NCBI RefSeq assembly: GCF_905475465.1
Contig: NC_062250.1
Span: 4,734,501 to 4,798,500 of the forward strand
Length of the DNA: 64,000 bases
Origin: Pieris napi
Lineage: Eukaryota; Arthropoda; Insecta; Lepidoptera; Pieridae
Direction: 5' to 3'
Below, piece after piece: positions 35,701 through 44,635 of the stretch. The stretch's first letter is position 1. Each line of letters starts with the position of its first letter. The translations under genes and the position numbers were made by a program. The notes under the pieces are model-generated. The model saw nothing but the letters and a program-made list of their open reading frames with translations. It was not told the DNA's origin and did no database searches.

Positions 35701-38700
35701 AACCACAGATTAATAGTCTAGATACAGTAATTTACTTGTCCAATTAAACATTTTGACTATAAATCTTTAAAAAAATAAAAACGTTTTCCATCCGTAATTT
35801 TTTGTTTCTTTCCATCCAGGCCTGCGATCTGCGCCAAGGGTTGCATAGCTCTGTCGATTTTCTTCACTTATCCATTACAATTCTACGTTGTCTTCGACAT
35901 ATTTAAGAGATACACAGATCGTCACGTCAAAGACAATTGCAGAACTTTTATTGATATCGGAGGCCGAGTTCTTGGTGTTTGTTTCTGTGGTATGTACTGC
36001 TGATGTTTCTTTTAAATTTCTAATTATCTTTTATCGTTATGGTATGTGGTTAATTGTGCCTTAGTTGTGTAACAAGTAGTTAGAGATTTTTATAATAGTG
36101 AATTTATTATCAAAAAATATTTTTTTTATGATTAATGATGACAGCACATAATGGTCATTGTATAAAATCGCGAACCACAAGAAAGTCTACACTTCTATCA
36201 TTAAATAGCATACATTCAACTTCTTAGTTTCCCCTTTCGCCTTATTATTTTCCTTCGCCTTATTACGGCATTTGTGCCTACTACCACTATGTGGAACAAG
36301 ACCGCCGAACCAATTTGTACTTCAGGAAAAGACCGTACTAATTCTTAAAAGACACTCTCGAGTGTACATCACATCTACATTAGGTGACCTTCTTGCTCGT
36401 TTGTTGTTGTATATACTGTAATTTATATTATTTTTGTACTTTTACTATCTCATAATTGAAAAAAAAATGCGAGCATACAAAGTACATAATGTCAGAAGTG
36501 AAACTTCTTTGGCAAACAAATTTTTAAGTCTTGTTCATATTTATACAAACTTCAGATTTCCGTGACTTAGAGGGAGGGAAAAGGAAGATATGTTAGGAAT
36601 TTAATGAATTTAATTGTCATTAAAATATTAAAAGTGTCAAAAATTAATACAAATTATGAATTTAATTTTTTTAATTTATTTCTTCCATAATAAAAACACG
36701 TGGCATTATAATTTACAATTCGTCATTTTTGTTCGTGAATGTTCATTCGTCATGAGATTTCAATAAATTATTTTGCATAAGAAATAAAATACTTGACGGC
36801 GCATTCCTAGCGCCATGTTAAGAAATACTGCAAATATTGGAACGAGATTTGACAGTTGTCAAGTCTGGCGGAGCGTCGTATCGATGGTCAGCGCGGCCAT
36901 GTTGAAATCGTTTGGAGTTTTTCGAACGTCAACGGCGAGCGCACCACGTCTGCGACGAATCGCTTTTGTTCTAAATAATCTGGTGTCTTTTTGTTACAAA
37001 ACTAATTGAAAGTGCTTGTTTAAGAGATTTCCTAATGAATAGTAAATAGATTTTGAGTTTGGTGACCAACATTAAAATTATTAAGACATGGCTGATTCTA
37101 ATAATGAAGGGCATCCGCCCATATCAGAAGTGGGATCCCATGCGCTACTGACCGTGCAAAAACAACCACCTGACTAAAATAGCGCCTTGAAGTTGTTAAG
37201 TAATATGGAAATTTTACTTACTCGGATGTTAGCGACAACGCAACCACCGGTGGCAACTGCTAATGCCCAGTCTAGTACAGTGAAACTCGTAGAGTTTAAT
37301 CCGGAAGACGCAGACGCGGATATAGAATGTTGGTGTAAGATTACAGAGCTCATAGTACTGACTAAACATTTAGAGGGCGTAGATTTACTAGTGGCTCTTA
37401 CCAGTGCACTGAAAGGGCGCGCAGCCTCGTGCTTGAACTACTTTGATGAAATATTACGTTTTCAAATTGAAACAAAGAAACTGCAGCAGAAGCTGGCCTG
37501 CGCTTATGGAATATGATCGAAACTATACCTAAAACCCAAATGCGAGAAGATGTTATAACTGGCTTCGTCATATCGGTCTTATGTCAGAAGGATGGTTTGA
37601 TACGCCGTGAGCTAAACGCATATACTGTCACTACCAAACCTCAGCTGTTTAGAATCTTAAGAGGCTTATCTCTAAAGCGAAGATCGGAGGTTACTGAAAT
37701 CCAAGAGCCTGATTTCAAGCGACCTAGAATTGTGGACGCAAGATTTCCTGATTCTTCTAGGATGACAGCAGGATCCGTCAACTGCAACACGTGCCCCCGA
37801 GAAAACTTCTACCGTAACCTGTTATATATGCGGTCAAGTTGGACACATAGCAACAATTTGTAAAGAAAAGGAAAAAAGGTGGTGGATCTACTGCAAGGTA
37901 ATAGGTCAATATCTGCGAACAGTGGCTGTCGAGGGGCACCTTGAGGATGTCATCTGGTGAGTCAGTCTCCTTTCTTTTTGTTTGATAGCGGATTGTCTTG
38001 CTCGTTGATAAAAGAGAGCTATTATACTAAGTTCCCAAGTACTGTGCGCAATGATCTTGTGTATCTTGCGGGCATTGGTGGTGATGAAATAAAATCTACG
38101 TCACAGATTTCGAGTGAGGTTAATTTTGAAAATTTTATAAAACTTGACATTTCATGTAGTACCAGACTCATGTCTTACGGACCCTGTTATAATAGGTAGG
38201 GACATTTTAGAAAACGGTGTGAGCGTCAAAATTAATAATGATAATTTGAAGTTAATGTTTGTGAGGCGATTGTTACCCAGCCATACTTTACTCGGATAGA
38301 TACGGATTTGGCAGCTGATGATAGAGATGCCCTTATTAGACTATTGGACAAATATGCTAGCAGTTTCGTGGATAGTGTTCCCCGTAAACGCGTGAACACA
38401 GGAGAGTTAGAAATTGATTGATAGGGGTCTACCCCATAAAACTGTTCAACGACGCCCATATCCGTAATACCATTATACAGATGCTTACCTTCGAACCAGT
38501 TCTGATGATCTTTAACCCGGACTTACCCGTTGAATTGCATTGCGACGCTGGCTCGGAGGGATATGGGGCGATCTTAATACAGAAAAAGAAAGACCTGCCC
38601 CATGTTGTAGAATACTTTAGCCGACGAACCTCTGAAGTAGAGTCCCGCTACCACTCATACGAACTGGAAACGCTGGCAGTCGTACGAGCGGTAGAACACT

Positions 38701-41700
38701 TCCGGCATTATTTATACGGCCGACGTTTCAAGGTTTTCACGGACTGTAACTCATTAAAAGCATCGAAATCTAAAACTGACCTAACCCCACGTGTTCATCG
38801 CTGGTGGGCATTTTTACAAGCCTACGATTTCGATATCATATATCGCGAAGGTCGTGGCATGGAACACGCGGATTACCTTTCTAGAAATCCCCTGCCGGAC
38901 CCCAATAGCTTAATTTCCGAGTCACAAGTCTCTTCAAAACCTACAATTCAGATAGTAAATTTTGTAGAATTACATCACGGTTGGCTTTCTGTAGAACAGA
39001 AACGTGATGCAGAGGTCCAAGACTTGATCAACAAGCACAATAATAACGATTTTCCTGAAACGGTTGGTCAGACATATGACGTTAGGAATGGCATTCTTTA
39101 TAGGAAGGTTGTAAGAAACAATATTATATCATGGCTGCCAGTCGTCCCTCGCTCCCTAATATGGACTTTGATTAATCACGTTCATAACGAGTTACAACAT
39201 CTGGGTGGTGACAAAACACTGGACAAACTGTACGAACAGTACTGGTTCCCTCAGATGTCCAAGTGCGTTAGAAAATTTATTGACTCTTGCATTGTCTGCA
39301 AGGCATCAAAAGGTCCCTCAGGTACTCAGCCTGTGCAGCTACATTCTATTCCAAAAGCTCCGGTACCGTGGCACACGATTCATATAGACTTCACCGGCAA
39401 ACTAAGTGGAAAAAGTGACCGTAAGGAATATTGTTCAGTAATTATTGATGCGTTCACTAAATACGTATTATTAGAGCACACCTCATCATTAGACGCAGCT
39501 AGTGCGGTTCAAGCCATTAAAAGTGCCGTTTGCCTTTTTGGAGCACCTAAGCGCATAATAGCTGATCAAGGCAAGTGTTACGTTAGCCAGGATTTCAAGA
39601 ACTTTTGTTCAGAACATAACATTAAGCTGCATTTTATAGCAACTGGCTCCAGCAAGGTAAACGGGCAAGTCGAGCGTGTGATGCGCACTTTGAAAAGTTT
39701 GCTAACGATTATCGAAAACGATCCCAATAAAGCGTGGCGTGACGAGTTAGGTAATGTGCAATTAGCGCTTAATAGTACTAGGTCTACAGTCACCAAATTT
39801 ACGACAACTGAACTCATGTGCGGTATCCGTTCTCAATCTCTAGGTATGTCGAGAATTAGGTGTTCAAGTCCAGATTCAGAACAAGAACAGCGAATTGACG
39901 TAGAGTCAGCTAGGCAAGATGCGTCTCTTAACATACAAAGGGCAGCCGCATCCGATACTTTACGATTTAACCAGGGTCGAGCTACTATCAAGCCATTTTC
40001 TAAAGGCGATTTCGTATTCATCAAAAGTTGTGAACGCAACCAAACCAAGTTAGATAGGAAGTTTAGGGGTCCTTATGTAATAATCGCAATATTAGATAAT
40101 GACCGTTACGAGTTGAAAAGCATAACCGGTTCACATCGTACTTTCAAATACGCGCACGAGAACTTGCGTCCAGTACCTCGGGGCCATGACGGGTTAGTTG
40201 AAATATCTACTAGTTTGATGACTGAAGAAGAGGCCATGACGGCGCCGAACGATGTTGAACTCGATAATAGTCACCTCGACAGACCGAATGTTTGTGATAT
40301 ATATTGACTGCAGGCTCCGATACACTGTCCGCAGGATCAGACACGCTTACAGCGGAGTCTGATACCCTAAGTAACATTTCAGATCGCGAAATCTTTGAGC
40401 ATGAGGTCCGTATTCACGCAGAGCAAGACAGTCCGTAACTTATAGGTATGTGTAATCTGTAAGCGCTGAAGTTTACTTAACTATGTTGGCATGATTAGTG
40501 AGATGAGTCATTGAATAACGTGGTGTGTGTGTGTGTGTGTGAAGGTGGTCGAAAGGATAATGTCGTCCGGGCCATGCAGCTGATAGCGGCTGGTCGTAGG
40601 GACACATTCATCCGGTCCAACCTTAAGTGTTCGTTGGTCGAAAGGATAATGTCGTCCGGGCCACGCAGCTGATAGCGGCTGGTTGAAGGGACACATTCAT
40701 CCGGTCCAACCGTAAGTGTTCATTGGTCGAAAGGATAATGTCGTCCGGGCCACGCAGCTGATAGCGGCTGGTCGAAGGGACACATTCATCCGGTCCAATC
40801 TTAAGTGTTCATTGGTCGAAGGGACAGTGTCGTCCGGTCCATGCACGAGTGGCTGGTCGAAAGGACACACCCGTCCGGTCCAATCTTAGGTGTTAATTGG
40901 TCGAAGGGACAGTGTCGTCCGGTCCATGCACGAGTGGCTGGTCGAAAGGACACACCCGTCCGGTCCAATCTTAGGTGTTAATTGGTCGAAGGGACAGTGT
41001 CGTCCGGTCCATGCACGAGTGGCTGGTCGAAAGGACACACTCGTCCGGTCCAAATTGATACTGTGAGTATGTTTGTTAGATAAAGAGTGTAATGTTTGTT
41101 AAGTGATTAGAAAAAGGTGCCGTCCGGTCCATGAGTGGTCGAAAGGACACACGCTTTTTTTATTCTGATAGTCATAGTTGTATGACAGTAGCATTACGTC
41201 TAGTAGTCATAGCTTGTCAGGTTGGGCGAGCGGGTAGATTTACTGACACCTGTCCGATTGATTGTGTCACTGTTACAGGACTGCAATCTGATGCGCCCGA
41301 GGACGGTCGAAAGTCAGTCCGGCCGTGACGGCGCATTCCTAGCGCCATGTTAAGAAATACTGCAAATATTGGAACGAGATTTGACAGTTGTCAAGTCTGG
41401 CGGAGCGTCGTATCGATGGTCAGCGCGGCCATGTTGAAATCGTTTGGAGTTTTTCGAACGTCAACGGCGAGCGCACCACGTCTGCGACGAATCGCTTTTG
41501 TTCTAAATAATCTGGTGTCTTTTTGTTACAAAACTAATTGAAAGTGCTTGTTTAAGAGATTTCCTAATGAATAGTAAATAGATTTTGAGTTTGGTGACCA
41601 ACATTAAAATTATTAAGACATGGCTGATTCTAATAATGAAGGGCATCCGCCCATATACTAATATTTCATAAATTCTCTTTACGAAATTTTAATTTTAAAA

Positions 41701-42333
41701 ATAGAATATATATAAGGTAATTAATGCCCTTCTTACTCTCTCTCAATCGCTCTCTCCCTTTTCTTTGACAGCGTTTTTACGCTGCACATCATCGTGACGC
41801 TAATATTATTCATCCGTAAAAATTTTACCCTCATGCGCCTAAAGAAGTTTCACTTCAAAAAATTGGAATAGACAAATAGTGATGGTAATTTATATATTTT
41901 AATTGTCTCATCTTCAAACGTGCTTTAACCTCATAACAAGTATGTTATGAGGTCATCTTGCTACATCTAATTATAATCATACAATGAAACCTAACTCATT
42001 GCTTACATACAATGTTATTCCTCTTTAATCCATTCAATTATATACATAATACTTTGACATTTTAATAATACATTTCCAGTTGGAATCGGCGTAGCGCTAC
42101 CGCTACTGGAACAGATTATAAATCTCGTGGGAGCCTGTTTTTATTCAATATTGGGACTGATTATTCCCGGAATAGTGGAAACCGTATTCCGCTGGAAGGA
42201 TCTGGGATTCCTTAAATGGGTTTTGCTGAAGAACATTTTAATCGTCGCATTTGGTTTTACATGTCTGATATCTGGTTGTACAGTGACTGTTATGGATATT
42301 ATCGAAATACTGCACAATAAAACTGTGATGTAG
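26778..42333 (+). CDS. Proton-coupled amino-acid transporter-like protein A (SLC36/PAT), 8 exons, 440 aa
   Basis: Exons: 26778-26860, 29920-30070, 30543-30664, 31716-31800, 33315-33559, 34188-34400, 35820-35989 and 42080-42333; all splice sites are GT/AG and the 1323 nt stay in frame. The cytosolic N-terminus has YNPYEHR (residues 15-21). Exon 2 holds the first membrane segment with KASLGSGLLAGPLAFSNSGW, the signature of the Aa_trans/SLC36 family; hydrophobic segments follow in every later exon, fitting about 11 spans. MEGIGLVMPVENAMKKP in exon 6 is also characteristic. PAT proteins co-transport H+ and small neutral amino acids across plasma or lysosomal membranes; the substrate here is unknown. 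PAT-B lies 2.3 kb downstream on the same strand with the same exon plan. Intron 7 (6.09 kb) contains an LTR retrotransposon in the same orientation. The gene looks intact. Confidence 0.92.
27155..27238 (+). repeat. ATTTCATTAATATAAA short tandem repeats
   Basis: About five imperfect copies of a 16-base unit (TTCATTAATATAAA and variants) in PAT-A intron 1. They encode nothing; a spurious minus-strand frame runs through them. Confidence 0.7.
28146..28230. repeat. Two adjacent palindromes in PAT-A intron 1
   Basis: The first is centred on ATGCAT at 28169-28174, with arms of about 26 bp and one mismatch (AGTGTGCTCATTAT against ATAATGAGCACACT, then GT/AC repeats). The second is a perfect 20-bp palindrome, AAATAACCTGCAGGTTATTT, at 28211-28230. 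They could extrude as cruciforms. Confidence 0.85.
29205..29345 (+). repeat. Dispersed repeat copy in PAT-A intron 1 (also at 5318)
   Basis: Shares ordered words with 5318-5486 (GAGTACCGAGAGTTTTTTAC, CCCTCTGTCTTCTTTGCCGA, ATGTTCCATAATAAACATAT). It is shorter in the middle. Confidence 0.6.
29388..29487 (+). mobile_element. SINE head, 3'-truncated, in PAT-A intron 1
   Basis: CAGTGTTGGCCTAGCAGCTT, GGTTCGATCCCCGGCTGTG and CTATGTGCGCATCTAACATT are present. The copy stops at about 29487 where the family B element begins, so a later insertion or recombination removed the rest. Confidence 0.75.
29488..29853 (-). repeat. Dispersed element, family B, in PAT-A intron 1
   Basis: Shares long near-identical runs with 46070-46290 and 47815-47995 (GTGCGTCTGAATTATAATCA, TGTAAACTGAACTTTATTGA, AATCAAAAACTATTTTTAAT). 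It ends with GCGCGTACATAAGTACACGC, the reverse of the start of the copy at 8160. It ends about 65 bp before exon 2. Confidence 0.65.
30818..31025. repeat. Dispersed repeat in PAT-A intron 3 (also at 35470-35585)
   Basis: TCTTCATTACTGAAGGTC, AACTGATACGTCGACTT and GGCATTAGG recur in order at 35470-35585. It is probably a LINE fragment of unknown family. No open frame. Confidence 0.5.
31276..31480 (+). mobile_element. Non-LTR retrotransposon polymerase tail, PAT-A intron 3
   Basis: From 31276 to 31419 one frame reads HPYHLDVRRFTTQRFSRQFF, then PHTTTMWNQLPTEVFLNQFD and LGSFKKRA. This is the C-terminal segment of a LINE polymerase in which HPYHLD.....T.RF..SF......WN.LP..VFP is conserved. An internal deletion then joins it to the 3' UTR (GAGAGTGTCCATGAG...TATAAAAAAAA). 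It is the longest coding piece of this tail family here. Confidence 0.75.
33694..33906. mobile_element. Long-inverted-repeat MITE in PAT-A intron 5
   Basis: The left end CAGCCCTGCGATTCTGTAAC and the right end GTTACAGAATCGCAGGG are mirror copies. The left arm has lost the CACTTTTCGAACTC...GCGAAAACC part. The centre is GGGAGCTTGTAGTTTATTGT. The left end falls directly on TTATTTCAG, so the intron gains an acceptor-like sequence at 33688-33696. Confidence 0.85.
35320..35460 (+). mobile_element. LINE 3' end in PAT-A intron 6
   Basis: GGTCTATGTCCAGCAGTGAACG followed by AAATGAACGAACGAATGA matches the widely repeated 3' end of lepidopteran RTE-type LINEs (TATGTCCAGCAGTGGACGT plus a short repeat tail). 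No polymerase frame is left. Confidence 0.6.
36794..37122 (+). repeat. 5' LTR (329 bp)
   Basis: Starts TGACGGCGCATTCCTAGCGC and ends GGCATCCGCCCAT. It is base-for-base identical to the 3' LTR at 41326-41654 by direct comparison. Starting with TG but not ending in CA is unusual; the end could also be placed one base later with a 4-bp duplication (TACT). The gag ATG (37088) lies inside this LTR. Confidence 0.93.
37088..37863 (+). pseudogene. gag-like gene, interrupted
   Basis: The ATG at 37088 starts a frame (MADSNNEGHPP...) that meets a TAA at 37175-37177 after 29 codons. The same frame then continues to 37516 through VKLVEFNPEDADADIECWCK and ALKGRAASCL, typical gypsy-type capsid text. A shift moves the reading to another frame from about 37503 (IPKTQMREDVITGFVISVL). 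A CCHC zinc knuckle, CYICGQVGHIATIC, lies at 37820-37861 in the original frame. The protein is shorter than usual between GRAAS and the second segment, pointing to an internal deletion. It cannot make intact Gag as it stands. Confidence 0.75.
37123..37140 (+). promoter_or_regulatory. Probable primer-binding site
   Basis: Directly after the 5' LTR, ATCAGAAGTGGGATCCC contains TCAGAAGTGGGAT, which resembles the complement of the 3' part of insect tRNA-Leu. The usual TGG at the very start is not seen, so the match is offset by a few bases. The tRNA identity comes from memory of the family and is tentative. Confidence 0.5.
37957..38275 (+). pseudogene. Retroviral-type aspartic protease region, frameshifted
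   Basis: FFLFDSGLSCSLIKES contains the active-site DSG of retropepsins. After a frame change near 38170 the text continues DPVIIGRDILENGVSV, the usual second conserved block (ILG-D). The frame between zinc knuckle and protease also changes. About 140 bp downstream (38281-38415) are remnants of the start of the pol polyprotein (RLLDKYASSFVD, VNTGELEI, KTVQRRPYP). Confidence 0.75.
38418..40307 (+). CDS. RNase H-integrase polyprotein of the LTR retrotransposon, 629 codons, RT core missing
   Basis: After about 20 junction-derived codons the frame enters the end of the RT region (LTFEPVLMIFNPDLPVELHC). It continues through RNase H (DAGSEGYGAIL, YELETLAVVRAVEHFRHYLY, FTDCNS), an HHCC zinc-binding domain (HNELQHLGGDKT...CIVCKAS) and the integrase core. 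The catalytic triad is visible: D324 (IHIDF), D383 (IIADQG) and E419 (NGQVERV), with spacing D-x58-D-x35-E as in active integrases. The C-terminal KFRGPYVI block is present. The polymerase motifs of RT (such as YxDD) are absent; the deletion joins RRPYP to the EPVL block near 38465-38490. Downstream, 40310-40438 is open in another frame (GSDTLSAGSDTLTAESDTLS). The integrase itself looks intact. Confidence 0.9.
   Translation: MIGVYPIKLFNDAHIRNTIIQMLTFEPVLMIFNPDLPVELHCDAGSEGYGAILIQKKKDLPHVVEYFSRRTSEVESRYHSYELETLAVVRAVEHFRHYLYGRRFKVFTDCNSLKASKSKTDLTPRVHRWWAFLQAYDFDIIYREGRGMEHADYLSRNPLPDPNSLISESQVSSKPTIQIVNFVELHHGWLSVEQKRDAEVQDLINKHNNNDFPETVGQTYDVRNGILYRKVVRNNIISWLPVVPRSLIWTLINHVHNELQHLGGDKTLDKLYEQYWFPQMSKCVRKFIDSCIVCKASKGPSGTQPVQLHSIPKAPVPWHTIHIDFTGKLSGKSDRKEYCSVIIDAFTKYVLLEHTSSLDAASAVQAIKSAVCLFGAPKRIIADQGKCYVSQDFKNFCSEHNIKLHFIATGSSKVNGQVERVMRTLKSLLTIIENDPNKAWRDELGNVQLALNSTRSTVTKFTTTELMCGIRSQSLGMSRIRCSSPDSEQEQRIDVESARQDASLNIQRAAASDTLRFNQGRATIKPFSKGDFVFIKSCERNQTKLDRKFRGPYVIIAILDNDRYELKSITGSHRTFKYAHENLRPVPRGHDGLVEISTSLMTEEEAMTAPNDVELDNSHLDRPNVCDIY
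40547..41053 (+). repeat. Hierarchical tandem array in the 3' region of the LTR element (3 x 89 bp, then 3 x about 85 bp)
   Basis: Units start at 40547, 40636 and 40725 (89 bp each), then 40814, 40899 and 40984 (85 bp, the last truncated). Each unit is itself a double motif: GGTCGAA.GGA.A...GTCCGG.CCA occurs twice per unit, about 45 bp apart. A lone motif lies at 41118-41150 and another near 41306-41322 just before the LTR. The half-motif holds a GGAC...GTCC inverted repeat. It is preceded by a (GT)n run at 40521-40540. The array is not coding. Confidence 0.9.
41326..41654 (+). repeat. 3' LTR (329 bp), identical to 5' LTR
   Basis: Identical to 36794-37122 at every base compared. The bases before it (AAGTCAGTCCGGCCG) do not form the usual polypurine tract. 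It is followed by the target duplication ATACT. Confidence 0.93.
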
Positions 42334-44635
42334 ATAAATTAATTAAAATTAAATTTATTAAATAATTATTTATGTATGTGCATTTTATTCCAAACTAAAT
42401 GTTCCCGCGAAATTCGTTTCGCCCTAATAAGATTTTGTTACTTACCCTACCTTTTTAGTAGCTGCTTCTCAACATTTAATTTTTTTTTAATATGAAATAA
42501 AATGTAAAATGGAACAGTATCTATGCTACGGCATAGAGACAGCTCGATTTTCCAGAATATAAACTGGTTTACGCTTTAATTTTTCTCTCCATAAAAACCT
42601 TCCTCAGAGTTCAAGGAATAAATAAAATAAATATGAAATTATTTTTTGACACGATCGATCACCCCTTCATACATTTTGGCGGTGATAAACCGCTAGATAA
42701 CATACTTAAAATGTCGATATTAATAAAGATCCGAAAATCCGTGGCTGATTTCAATAAATGTTATTCTTGAATATCTTAGACCAGGGTCGATAATTTTTGA
42801 AACCAAAAAAAATTACAGTAGGGTGAAACCCATTTGAAAAGCAGGGGGGATCAAAATGAAAGGAAAAATAAATTACGGTCGATCTGTGGGAAGGGGTGGG
42901 GGGGTGAGTTTTAAGGGTAAAAAACGGTTTATCTCGATTTCCGGCAAAACTAAAAGTCCTATCGAAGAAAGTTAAATGGCAAAGTTGTAGGTAATAAAAA
43001 GATCTAAAAGTTTTGTTTTCACACATTTTTCACTTAACCTCAAAATTGGTGTGAAAAATTCAAAAAACCAAGTTTTTGGTTTTTTATTTTTATCTTTTAC
43101 AAAAATTTATTTTTTTAAACGAAATTTGGTGAAAACTTACTTTATTATGTCCCAAATATACTGTAATTTATTTGATTAAAAATATTTATTTTTTCACCTT
43201 ATTTTGAATTAATATGGAAAAAACACCCTAATTTTCAATCGAAAATTCTGACGTCAAAATTTCAGCTTTTTTCAAAAAGTTGGTGTGCGTTCAGTTCGTT
43301 GAAATCTCTACTTTCCTATGGTAAAAAATATAAATATATATTACCATAGTAAATCTTCTCAGAAACTGCAAAAAATCGGATGCAGTAACGCCCAGACCCG
43401 TCATCCCCTTCCCTACTTCTCTATGAAATACGAAAATTTTAGCCCATCTAAAGGCTAAAAATTTTTTTTAGGTCACTCAAGTATATATAAGTTATCTTAA
43501 AATAGTAATAAATAGGCATCTAATTATAATTTAAAGAAGATTCAAATTTTTTTTAAAGGCTATCTGCACTGGTCTATCTACGCTACAAAACAAATCAAAT
43601 GTAAAGCACCGGAAGACATCGGCAACTAAAGTCTAGACGAAGTTAATAAACTGTATTTTTTGTGTCACTGACTGTTAATGTTTTTTTATATAAATGTAAT
43701 CATTTTATATTTACGTTAAAATCTGCATTTAAAAATTCGGCTTTCTAAAAATGTATTACACTTTATAACTATTCTTACGAAGTTTTAAATTAAATTGATT
43801 TTAAAATATTGAAGCGATCAGATCTGAAATAGACATTCTTTGGCATACTTACTTTGCGGATTTAAAAACTACATATTCCACTAAAAATCACGATTCCTAC
43901 ATTATATTAAAGTTCCACTCGTATACTATCCAATAAACTTTTAAAAGTGCGTCAATAAGAACATTACTAAAAACGATTTTTTTATATGCCGTCGTTCTAC
44001 CATTATGCGCCGTTGACTTTTTGGGTTTGGACTAAAGCAAGGTTTCCTTGCAATGTTTTCCTTCCCCGTACTATTTAATATTAAATGCGCATAAAGACCA
44101 AGGTTGTATAGAAACTCAGGGATGTAAATTAGCTGATAGCACTTTGGCAACAGTGTGGCTGTTTTTCGTGTTTGAATGTACTCAAAATGTCATGTGTCAA
44201 ACGTTGTGTAGAACAAAAAACTTGGCGATTAATTGCGATTGTGTGAGATTATTGCCAGTTCTTCTCTTCCGCTCTACGCCCTTGATTTGAGAACTGGCAG
44301 TAAATGTGAAATTAGAAGCATTTAATATGTATTTCTTTTTTGGCGTTCATAAGTGTACATTGTGTTACCTATATGAATAAATAATTTTGATTTGATTTGA
44401 ATATATTTAACCAAAACCTTCTTGGTACAAAGGTATTTATTTGTCCGCAAATCATTTTCCATTTGATACTCATCATATAATTTAATTCAAGCACTGCGGT
44501 TTCGTTTATCTTACTCTTATCAACGTTTTAAATACTGAGATTATAACAATGAAACTCTTATGTTTAATCAAAGCTTGTCATTAACAGCCTTGTGACAGAT
44601 AAAATATACTCAAATTGTGTATATGTAATAGTGGT
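42334..44635. other. Spacer between PAT-A and PAT-B
   Basis: It begins with the PAT-A 3' UTR; a possible AATAAA lies at 42496-42501. A decayed Helitron-like text is recognisable in reverse at about 42520-42620. The stretch 42830-43480 is unusual (G-run GGGGTGGGGGGGTG, long T-runs, hairpin CTATGGTAA...TTACCATAG at 43316-43350). A SINE remnant (minus) lies near 43990-44098. No host gene is seen. Confidence 0.55.
44225..44400 (+). mobile_element. Non-LTR retrotransposon 3' end with (TTTGA)n tail
   Basis: Contains TCTTCCGCTCTACGCCCTTG and AGAACTGGCAGTAAATGTG, and ends ATATGAATAAATAATTTTGATTTGATTTGA-like text with a TTTGA repeat. It pairs with the reverse copy at 3491-3725. It ends about 235 bp before the PAT-B ATG and could contribute to its promoter region. 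Confidence 0.6.

Larger units (their letters stand above)
36794..41654 (+). mobile_element. Ty3/gypsy-type LTR retrotransposon, internally deleted, in PAT-A intron 7
   Basis: 4861 bp bounded by two identical 329-bp LTRs and by the direct target duplication ATACT (36789-36793 and 41655-41659). Order: LTR, primer-binding site, gag (interrupted), protease (frameshifted), a junction where the reverse transcriptase should be, then RNase H-integrase (629 codons, open), a tandem-repeat 3' region, LTR. The order protease-RT/RNase H-integrase is that of Ty3/gypsy elements. Identical LTRs mean a recent insertion, since LTRs start identical and then diverge. The internal deletion makes it non-autonomous. 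It lies in the same orientation as PAT-A and could affect intron splicing or polyadenylation; no envelope-like gene is seen. Confidence 0.93.
36469..41861 (+). repeat. Family A dispersed element, split by the LTR retrotransposon
   Basis: The left part is 36469-36793 (begins around GTCAGAAGTGAAACTTCTTT). The right part is 41655-41861 (ends AAAGAAGTTTCACTTCAAAA). The two termini are inverted copies built on the palindromic GAAGTGAAACTTC. The intact paralogous copy at 51143-51641 reads straight through the junction (GCATAAAATATAAA...ATGTATTTCATAAATTCTC), giving an empty-site comparison for the LTR insertion. Confidence 0.75.

Noticed and set aside
36815..37009. 64-codon open frame, repeated identically at 41347-41541
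   Set aside because: It lies within the two LTRs; its duplication reflects the LTRs, not a gene family.
38418..40307. Complete gypsy pol or an endogenous virus with envelope
   Set aside because: The RT core is missing and no envelope-like frame follows; an RT-deleted Ty3/gypsy-type retrotransposon fits all the evidence.
40547..41053. CRISPR-like regular repeats
   Set aside because: The units are contiguous without unique spacers and lie inside a eukaryotic retrotransposon; this is a tandem array.
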